Under the pieces are notes generated by a model, which had not been told where the DNA came from, made no database searches, and saw only the letters and a program-made list of their open reading frames with translations. A program made the position numbers and the translations under genes. This document shows positions 1 through 5,553 of a stretch of 11,705 bases of DNA, in pieces. Source of the stretch: Phycisphaerales bacterium (GTDB lineage: Bacteria > Planctomycetota > Phycisphaerae > Phycisphaerales > SM1A02); contig JAKVBR010000037.1 of assembly GCA_022447165.1 (NCBI GenBank), forward strand, positions 1 to 11,705, read 5' to 3'. Each line of letters begins with the position of its first letter. Position 1 is the stretch's first letter.

Positions 1-705
1 TGCCTGAGGGTGTGGTTTCACAATGACGCCGTTACCTGTGACTAAACTTGCAAACAATCCTGGGTATGAATTCCATGTCGGGAATGTTGAACAAGCAATT
101 ACAAGACCAATACCTCTTGGAACAATCTTAAACTGTTTATCGAGCGTGACAAACTCATCTTTTCCAACTTGTTTTTTCCATGTTGCTTCTGTAGGGCAGT
201 CAAGCATCGCCTTGTAAGCATATGCAACTGCTTCAAGACCGCGATCTTGTGCATGCGGACCGCCCGCTTGGAATGCCATCATGAAGCCCTGACCAGTCGT
301 GTGCATGACAGCAAACGCCATGTCAAAACTCTTCTTGTTTAACCGGTCTAAAATTTCAAGGGCGCAACCAACTCGGGTCTCAACAGATGCTTTTTTCCAA
401 CCATCACAAGCGCTAGTCATCGCTGTCAACAATTCATCAACGTTGACATCTGGGTAGGACACTCCAAGTTCAATTCCATACGGCGATGTTTCATCACCTA
501 TCCAACTTCCAATTGTTGATTGATTGAGCCAGAACTCCGAACCAATCACTGAATCGAAAAATGCCTTGCCCTCTGATTTTGCATGTTCTCCGTAGATTTT
601 TCCACTAGGGACTTCAGGATAAGCCGAGTAATAACCCCTATCTTGGATGGCGTTGATTGCAGATTCAATTTTTTCTTGATGTCGTTCAAAAAAACATTCA
701 GACAT
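1..705 (-). CDS. paaN: PaaN-type aldehyde dehydrogenase (phenylacetate-degradation family), N-terminal 235 codons, cut by window edge
   Basis: Translation of the minus strand is open from the ATG at 703-705 to the window edge. The product resembles the PaaN subfamily of NAD(P)-dependent aldehyde dehydrogenases, associated with phenylacetate catabolism, where related PaaZ proteins act in opening or oxidising the ring-derived CoA intermediate. Seen here: an N-terminal YYSAYPEVPS stretch (residues 25-34), SPYGIELGVSYP (74-85), MHTTGQGFMMAFQAGGPHAQ (134-153) and the start of the cofactor domain, PRGIGLVIACSTFPTW followed by TGNGVIVKPHP (196-233). The catalytic cysteine region would lie beyond the left edge, so activity and the presence or absence of a fused hydratase domain cannot be judged. 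The start is firm: an in-frame stop lies at 721-723 and GGAG sits 6 nt upstream of the ATG. No other paa gene is visible. The ring-cleavage role is inferred from family; another aldehyde substrate is possible. Confidence 0.85.
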   Translation of the reverse strand, partial: MSECFFERHQEKIESAINAIQDRGYYSAYPEVPSGKIYGEHAKSEGKAFFDSVIGSEFWLNQSTIGSWIGDETSPYGIELGVSYPDVNVDELLTAMTSACDGWKKASVETRVGCALEILDRLNKKSFDMAFAVMHTTGQGFMMAFQAGGPHAQDRGLEAVAYAYKAMLDCPTEATWKKQVGKDEFVTLDKQFKIVPRGIGLVIACSTFPTWNSYPGLFASLVTGNGVIVKPHPQA

Positions 706-730
706 TCTGGACTCCGATAACTAGACGAAA

Positions 731-752
731 GTGTGGTTAGGCACACATTGTA
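731..752 (-). promoter_or_regulatory. Candidate paaN promoter -10 with adjacent dyad
   Basis: On the minus strand TACAAT (747-752) matches five of six bases of the -10 consensus and lies about 40 bp upstream of the paaN ATG. No well-spaced -35 is evident; TTTACG is only 15 bp away. Immediately downstream, at the expected transcription start, is a 5-bp inverted repeat, GTGTG (731-735) and CACAC (742-746), which could be an operator. Both are short and may be chance. Confidence 0.3.
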
Positions 753-801
753 CCTTGATTATTGGCTCGTAAACTTTGTTTGTTGTTGCCCAATTACCGC
801 T

Positions 802-830
802 TTTACATTCAATAATCCCCTATCTATCAA
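802..830 (+). promoter_or_regulatory. Candidate promoter for the FHA-sigma gene
   Basis: TTTACA (802-807) is five of six to the -35 consensus and is followed after 17 bp by TATCAA (825-830), four of six to the -10 consensus. This would place the transcript start about 30 bp upstream of the GTG start at 871. The -10 is weak and the surrounding region is AT-rich, so this is only a candidate. Confidence 0.3.
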
Positions 831-857
831 TTACAATAAGCATTGCGTATTCGCGTT

Positions 858-863
858 GAGGAG
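858..863 (+). promoter_or_regulatory. Ribosome binding site fixing the GTG start of the FHA-sigma gene
   Basis: GAGGAG at 858-863 is a strong Shine-Dalgarno sequence 7 nt upstream of GTG 871. The longer reading frame opens at ATG 733, but the extra 46 residues are rich in Cys, Phe and Asn, resemble translated intergenic DNA, and are not part of the FHA fold. This site therefore decides the start in favour of 871. Confidence 0.75.
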
Positions 864-870
864 TTTCCTG

Positions 871-1884
871 GTGAATGACAACAATCAACATTCTGATGGA
901 TTAGTGCTTTTCCAGATACATGGAAAGCGTGTTCCACCAATTGAAGTCAAAGAAGGCAGCGAATGCATCCTTGGTCGCTCTCCTACTTGTTCCCATCAAC
1001 TGGCAAATCGATATGTATCGAGGCAACACGCCAAGGTGGAATGCAAGGATAACAAGTGGGTGCTCAGCGATTTAAAGAGCCGATCAGGGACTTATCTCAA
1101 TACGATTCGAATGGAACAGGGTGAAGAAGTACAAATTCACTCTGATGACATGATTCAAATTGGACCATGGAAATTCCTAGTTCGATTGCCAGGACAAACT
1201 GAAAATCTCGACAGCCAAATGGTAAATGAGATTGATAACTGCCCTGTTGAACCAGAACAAGGTGATGAAGTCCCAACGCTCGTCCGCACGGTCAATGGTC
1301 GTTATGAAACCAACATGGATTTATTGCTTCAGTTAAAGTCAGACGAAACAGTCAACCGTGAAATGGGCTGGGGTATTTTTGTAGACCGATATGGACCAAT
1401 CATTTGTGGTTTTGCACGCAACGCTGGTTTACCAAGTGGCGAAGCCGATGATGTCATGCAGAATGTGCTTTTCAACTTTTTCAGGGTTGCAGACCAGTTT
1501 GAGTATGACCCAAGCAAAGGTCGCTTCAGAGGATATCTCAAAAGGATTACACTGAACGCGATTAGGCAGCGATACCGCAAACGACGTGAAGCGAATTTAG
1601 ACACGCACGGCATGCAAGTTGCTGAAGGTGGACGAGATGAGTTAGAGGCAGTATTCGATAGAGAGTGGGCGGAACACTTGTTATCTGAAGCGATGACAGA
1701 AGCAAGACCAAAGTTTGAACCCAAAACCTGGGAAGCATTTGAACTGTATGGCAGACGCGGAATGAGTGCTGAACGCGCAGCGGAACGTTTAGAAATGACT
1801 CCAGAAACTGTCCGTCACGCGAAATCAAGAGTCATGAAGACAGTCAGAGAAATCGTCACTCGATTAAGAGAAGAAGAACTTTAA
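871..1884 (+). CDS. FHA domain fused to an ECF-like sigma-70 family factor
   Basis: 337 residues from GTG 871. Residues about 20-105 form a forkhead-associated domain, a phosphothreonine-binding fold: GR at 35-36, SRQHA at 50-54 and the DLKSRSGTYLN segment at 67-77, where the usual Asn-Gly is Ser-Gly. A linker rich in acidic residues and Pro (108-140) follows. Residues about 166-240 look like sigma region 2 (GEADDVMQNVLFNFFRVADQF, then GRFRGYLKRITLNAIRQRYR), and residues 286-330 look like region 4 with a helix-turn-helix (MSAERAAERLEMTPETVRHAKSRV). No membrane segment is present. Family knowledge suggests an alternative sigma factor directing RNA polymerase to a small regulon. Inference: a Ser/Thr kinase signal is read through the FHA domain instead of by an anti-sigma factor; no kinase or anti-sigma gene is adjacent. 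The gene is on the same strand as the tRNA and crcB and may be read through into them. The target promoters are unknown. Confidence 0.85.
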   Translation: MNDNNQHSDGLVLFQIHGKRVPPIEVKEGSECILGRSPTCSHQLANRYVSRQHAKVECKDNKWVLSDLKSRSGTYLNTIRMEQGEEVQIHSDDMIQIGPWKFLVRLPGQTENLDSQMVNEIDNCPVEPEQGDEVPTLVRTVNGRYETNMDLLLQLKSDETVNREMGWGIFVDRYGPIICGFARNAGLPSGEADDVMQNVLFNFFRVADQFEYDPSKGRFRGYLKRITLNAIRQRYRKRREANLDTHGMQVAEGGRDELEAVFDREWAEHLLSEAMTEARPKFEPKTWEAFELYGRRGMSAERAAERLEMTPETVRHAKSRVMKTVREIVTRLREEEL

Positions 1885-1891
1885 TTCCGAC

Positions 1892-1906
1892 AGGGTACAA
1901 TACCCT
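1892..1906 (+). promoter_or_regulatory. Small dyad containing a -10-like hexamer before the tRNA
   Basis: A 6-bp inverted repeat, AGGGTA and TACCCT around CAA, lies between the sigma-factor stop and the tRNA. It contains TACAAT at 1896-1901, 12 bp before the mature tRNA 5' end, which suits a -10 box for the tRNA. There is no recognisable -35 at 16-18 bp and no T-run after the dyad, so neither promoter nor terminator is certain. Co-transcription from the upstream gene is the alternative. Confidence 0.35.
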
Positions 1907-1913
1907 ACTCGTT

Positions 1914-1987
1914 GCGCTCGTAGCTCAGTTGGATAGAGCATCGCTTTCCTAAAGCGAAGGTCGCAGGTTCGAATCCTGCCGGGCGTG
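1914..1987 (+). tRNA. tRNA-Arg, anticodon CCU
   Basis: A complete cloverleaf can be drawn. The acceptor stem 1914-1920 pairs with 1980-1986 over seven pairs, two of them G-U (1-72 and 5-68). The D arm uses GCTC (1923-1926) with GAGC (1936-1939), the anticodon stem TCGCT (1941-1945) with AGCGA (1953-1957), and the T arm GCAGG (1963-1967) with CCTGC (1975-1979) around TTCGAAT. The seven-base anticodon loop is TTCCTAA with anticodon CCT at 1948-1950, which reads AGG. The discriminator base is G1987. The 3' CCA is not encoded and must be added by the CCA-adding enzyme. The molecule ends two bases before the crcB start codon. Confidence 0.96.
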
Positions 1988-1989
1988 TT

Positions 1990-2385
1990 ATGGATGGTTC
2001 AACACTTATATATGTCGCATTTGGCGGTTCAATTGGAGCTGTGCTAAGAGCAGTCATTGCAAATCTGTTCAATACTGATACGCAAACTTCTTTTCCAATG
2101 TCAACCTTGATTGTCAATGTGGCGGGATGCGTCTTGATTGGCATCATCGCGGCGCTCTGTCTCGGACCGCTTGCTTCAAATAAAGAGTTCATTCGATCGT
2201 TTGTCATGATTGGATTGCTTGGCGGGTTCACGACGTACTCAACTTTCGCGCTTGATAGCGTGTCCCTGTTTCAACATCAGAAGTTTATGATTCTTGGAGG
2301 ATACATTGCTCTTAGTAACATTCTGGGATTACTTGGTGCGTTCGCCTCTTTTTCGTTGACATCATCACTATGTAAGCCAGGGTAA
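1990..2385 (+). CDS. crcB: CrcB/Fluc fluoride-exporting channel
   Basis: 131 residues, the usual size for a single-domain Fluc channel, which works as an antiparallel dimer in the inner membrane and lets fluoride leave the cell. Four hydrophobic segments are visible (about 4-24, 38-60, 68-94 and 99-125). Family hallmarks: GGSIGAVLR (12-20), STLIVNVAGC with the conserved Asn43 (38-47), and GLLGGFTTYSTF (75-86), which contains the aromatic and Thr residues of the pore and the central sodium site. The ATG at 1990 is the only plausible start because the first hallmark begins at residue 12. That leaves just TT between the tRNA and the ATG, with no ordinary ribosome binding site; GGGCG at 1981-1985 is inside the tRNA acceptor stem. 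No fluoride riboswitch can fit upstream. The stop is 3 bp from the end of the opposing addA gene. Confidence 0.95.
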   Translation: MDGSTLIYVAFGGSIGAVLRAVIANLFNTDTQTSFPMSTLIVNVAGCVLIGIIAALCLGPLASNKEFIRSFVMIGLLGGFTTYSTFALDSVSLFQHQKFMILGGYIALSNILGLLGAFASFSLTSSLCKPG

Positions 2386-2388
2386 CTG

Positions 2389-5300
2389 CTAAGCATTTGC
2401 AGTTGAGTGATCAAACGTCAGGGCAACAACATCGCCCGTTCTTACAAATGCTAACTTAGCTTGTATGTTCTCAAGTTCGATTCCAAGTATGAGTGACACT
2501 GAATGAACATACGTTGCAAGTTGGGGTTCATAATGGCGAATCTTTTCGTCTATCGTTGTTTCATCAACAATATCACTTTTCCAATCGATAACCTCCGCGC
2601 GTATTGGCGTGCCGCTGGCATCGCGCTCAATCACAAGCCGGTCAATAGTACCTGACATGTCGGTGGTATCTTCTAATGAATGTAATCCAAGTGAGGTCCC
2701 TTTTTGCAAACGAACGAGGAATGGATATTCTTGGAACACCTCTACAAACTCGGTGGATTTTGTAAGCAGTTGCTGTATTTCACTAGATTGAAGTGAATCC
2801 TTAAACAACTTTATTGCGTTGTTCACTCGTGATTCTCCCATTCGATGCAGCAGCGCATGAGGCGTTTGCTCTTTGAGCCAATCATCTTGAATTGGCGTCT
2901 CTAACCACTTGATTTGCTCAAACCAGTGATGAATCAATGTGCCTTGATCGAATGATGCAGAATCGCTTTGGTCAAATCTCGCAAGTATGTTCCTCTCACC
3001 ACCACCTTCTAAACTTGAAGGGGAACGAGTCGGAACACCCCTTCCCTTCATTGCACCCTCTCCACTTGGCGAGCCAATGTTTAAGGCGTCTGGCAACAAC
3101 CCAATCGTTGTCTTTTCTTCAACTGGGATATCTTGTTTCCAATCTTGAGAACTTCCATCACTTTCCCAAAGGACTTCATTGGGCTGCGAAGATGATGACA
3201 CTCCAAATCCTTGCAGTAGAACGCAATCGAGCGTCTTGAAAGTTACTCGCGATCGAGTAGGTACAACAATATGAAGTGAGTGCTTTGCTCTTGTCATTCC
3301 TACATACAAGGTACAAAGTGTGCTATTCACAACTTCATCCTTATGCGACTGTCTGAGCACCTTGTATTCTTCTAAGACTCGTTCACTATTTTCACCACTG
3401 TAAAGCCCCGCAATTGAAGGCGCTTCAAAGGGGCCATCCTTCGTACTTAGAACTTTTGGAGGTTTAGAAATGCTTGCTTGCAAATCACACATGATGACGG
3501 CATCAAACGAAAGACCTTTTGATGCATGGATCGTCATCACTTGAACTTTAGAAGACGCAGGATCTGGAATCTTAGTATTCATCACATGATTGACGAAGGC
3601 GGACGGACGCATCATCATGCTTGAGTCAATTTGTGACGCTTGCTCAATGAGTTGCCACATTCTGAGCCTATCACGACCAGTTGCTTGATCCACAAGAAGA
3701 CCTGCAAACTCCTTCAGCACTACTTCATATCCATCCTTTAAGAGTGATAGGCGTAGTTGTTTCCCAAACTTACGACAACCTGCTTCATCTGAGAACGAGA
3801 GTGAGTGGAATTCTCCAATTGGAGATGTACAAACATGAAACCGTGCAATACTATTTCCGGGATGGTCCGCCATCAAGATGAGGGACATCAGCACGGTTAC
3901 TGCTGGGGAATCAGTGAGTGGATTTCCTCTGTGTTCAGCGGCTAACACAGGATATGCCTCATTATTTCTAAGTTCATGCACAATACGCTGGATCTGCTGG
4001 TTTGTATTTTTCCGTACTAAGATTCCAATCGTTGCATCAGGGGCATCTTTGATGATTGAAACAGTGACGTCTTTCACCTTTTGAATCATCAATTCAACAT
4101 CATCTGCTGCATCATCCTCGCCTGTTGTTTGAATACACGCGTATCCTCGCCTTGTATCAAAAGCGGATTGGTGTAACTTGAAATCCTCTTGCCACTGAAC
4201 GATTGCTTCAGGAGAAATCTCTGATAAGTTCTGAATGTTTCGAGCATTCAAAAAGAATTCATTTACTGCATTGAGCACTGGTGTTGAACAGCGATAGCTC
4301 TTCTTGAGTTGAACCTTTTCACAATCTGGGAACTGGCTCTTTAGATTGCGAAGAAGACCTGGCTCACCGCCTCTAAAACTATAGAGACTTTGCTTCACAT
4401 CACCTACATAGAATAGTGAGCGGTCACTATCCGATTGATAGATTTCATGCATGAGTGGTTCTAACACTTTGTATTGTGTGACAGAAGTGTCTTGAAACTC
4501 ATCTATGAGTAAGTGATTGATTTGCATATCAAGCCTGTATTGCAACTCGATGAGATTCTCAACAACCTTGCAGTAACTAAGGTAGAACGCAATGTCATTG
4601 AAGGTATATTTGCCTTGCGTGTGCTTGAGTGCTGAGACCGCGTCGTTTAACTCACTGTTGACTTGGTACACACCTTCGTTTTTTGTAACAAGTTCATTTC
4701 TAAAATGCTTCTTTGCAAACTCAACGATTGGGATTGTTGCTTCAATTTGTTCGTCAGTGAGCGGTTTCCTGTGGAACACATACGACTCATCAAACACTTT
4801 TGATGTAATGCCTTGCTTAAGCAGTTTTTTCCACTGTCCCGCCTCAAACTGCATAGTGGTCTTCGGTATTGAATTCAATTGACCCTTAGCACTCGGCTCA
4901 ATGTCAGGGAGCCTCGCTAATCCTTCCCTTGCCTCATGCTCCCCTGTCAGTTTCACTCGAGTTCCCCAAAGCCACGCGGTACTGCCTGATTCCCTGATCG
5001 AGTTATAGGCACTCTTATACATGACCTTCAGTGATTCAACGACAGGAACTCTTGAACCGCCTAGCCCCCATTGGAACGCAAGTGCTAAGCGAGAGAGTTC
5101 TTTGTGATTGTTCGTTAACTCACACACCGCTTCACGGAACAGGATCTCTTCACTTGGAACATCTAGAATTGTCCAATCCGATCGCATCCCAAGCATATCT
5201 TGAAACACTTTCGCAGTCCGCACGAAGAAACTATCAATCGTTCCGATGCGAAGTTGATGAAGATTTGAAGTTAACAACTCGAGGGTCTGAGCAATATCTG

Positions 5301-5553
5301 CATGCTCTAATTCAGGAACTTCTTTGAGGAGTTCTTGCTTTGCTTTCTCATCGACGACTGCTTTCGCAATGAGTTCGATGATTCTATCTCTAATCTCACC
5401 TGCTGCCTTCTTGCTGAACGTCGTTGCAAGAATAGAATCTGGGCTCGCTCCCATTGCAAGTAATCTGATGTAACGCATTGCAAGTTTGTAGGTTTTGCCT
5501 GAACCGGCAAGCGCTTCAATAATTTCAAACCGATTGAAGTTATTCGCTGTCAT
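2389..5553 (-). CDS. addA: AddA-type ATP-dependent helicase-nuclease subunit (UvrD/RecB superfamily)
   Basis: 1054 residues from ATG 5553. This is a superfamily 1A helicase with a C-terminal RecB-type nuclease, the AddA subunit that with AddB resects double-strand breaks for RecA-dependent recombination in the cytoplasm. Motifs in order: Walker A AGSGKT (16-21), motif Ia TTFSKKAAGEIR, motif II IDEFQDTS (Asp351, Glu352), motif III GDVKQSLYSFRGG (Gln388), motif IV SYRCS (Arg421), motif V TIHASKGL (His676), motif VI VGMTRAKHS (Arg755). The nuclease has GTLIHHWFE (His875/876), SGTIDRL (Asp971), IDWKS (Asp990, Lys992) and EPQLATY. GAGGGGG lies 6 nt upstream of the ATG. The frame is open upstream to 5661, but that part overlaps addB and precedes the Walker A region unusually far, so it was left out. 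The start codon overlaps the last 14 bp of addB, which implies translational coupling. An apparent repeat-derived insert occupies residues about 829-855. Confidence 0.93.
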   Translation of the reverse strand: MTANNFNRFEIIEALAGSGKTYKLAMRYIRLLAMGASPDSILATTFSKKAAGEIRDRIIELIAKAVVDEKAKQELLKEVPELEHADIAQTLELLTSNLHQLRIGTIDSFFVRTAKVFQDMLGMRSDWTILDVPSEEILFREAVCELTNNHKELSRLALAFQWGLGGSRVPVVESLKVMYKSAYNSIRESGSTAWLWGTRVKLTGEHEAREGLARLPDIEPSAKGQLNSIPKTTMQFEAGQWKKLLKQGITSKVFDESYVFHRKPLTDEQIEATIPIVEFAKKHFRNELVTKNEGVYQVNSELNDAVSALKHTQGKYTFNDIAFYLSYCKVVENLIELQYRLDMQINHLLIDEFQDTSVTQYKVLEPLMHEIYQSDSDRSLFYVGDVKQSLYSFRGGEPGLLRNLKSQFPDCEKVQLKKSYRCSTPVLNAVNEFFLNARNIQNLSEISPEAIVQWQEDFKLHQSAFDTRRGYACIQTTGEDDAADDVELMIQKVKDVTVSIIKDAPDATIGILVRKNTNQQIQRIVHELRNNEAYPVLAAEHRGNPLTDSPAVTVLMSLILMADHPGNSIARFHVCTSPIGEFHSLSFSDEAGCRKFGKQLRLSLLKDGYEVVLKEFAGLLVDQATGRDRLRMWQLIEQASQIDSSMMMRPSAFVNHVMNTKIPDPASSKVQVMTIHASKGLSFDAVIMCDLQASISKPPKVLSTKDGPFEAPSIAGLYSGENSERVLEEYKVLRQSHKDEVVNSTLCTLYVGMTRAKHSLHIVVPTRSRVTFKTLDCVLLQGFGVSSSSQPNEVLWESDGSSQDWKQDIPVEEKTTIGLLPDALNIGSPSGEGAMKGRGVPTRSPSSLEGGGERNILARFDQSDSASFDQGTLIHHWFEQIKWLETPIQDDWLKEQTPHALLHRMGESRVNNAIKLFKDSLQSSEIQQLLTKSTEFVEVFQEYPFLVRLQKGTSLGLHSLEDTTDMSGTIDRLVIERDASGTPIRAEVIDWKSDIVDETTIDEKIRHYEPQLATYVHSVSLILGIELENIQAKLAFVRTGDVVALTFDHSTANA
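2989..3069 (-). repeat. Probable repeat-derived in-frame insertion in addA (27 codons)
   Basis: AddA residues about 829-855 read PSGEGAMKGRGVPTR followed by SPSSLEGGGERN. This Gly/Pro/Arg-rich low-complexity style is unlike its surroundings and resembles translated dispersed palindromic repeats found in several bacterial genomes. The DNA is purine-rich on the coding strand and contains 7-bp inverted arms, GAAGGGG (3017-3023) and CCCCTTC (3038-3044), around a 14-nt loop. It lies in the linker between helicase motif VI and the nuclease domain, where an insert would be tolerated. No second copy exists in the window, so repeat status is inferred from composition. Confidence 0.5.

Noticed and set aside
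733..870. N-terminal extension of the FHA-sigma gene from ATG 733
   Set aside because: The extra residues look like translated AT-rich intergenic DNA, are outside the FHA fold, and a strong GAGGAG with correct spacing supports GTG 871.
1329..1828. Minus-strand reading frames opposite the sigma gene
   Set aside because: Shadows of the coding strand with no recognisable domains or ribosome binding sites.
1887..1989. Fluoride riboswitch upstream of crcB
   Set aside because: The space is filled by the tRNA gene, leaving no room for the motif.
3001..3070. Coding-region frameshift or pseudogene in addA at the low-complexity stretch
   Set aside because: The frame is open on both sides and all downstream nuclease motifs are intact, so the segment is an in-frame insert, not damage.
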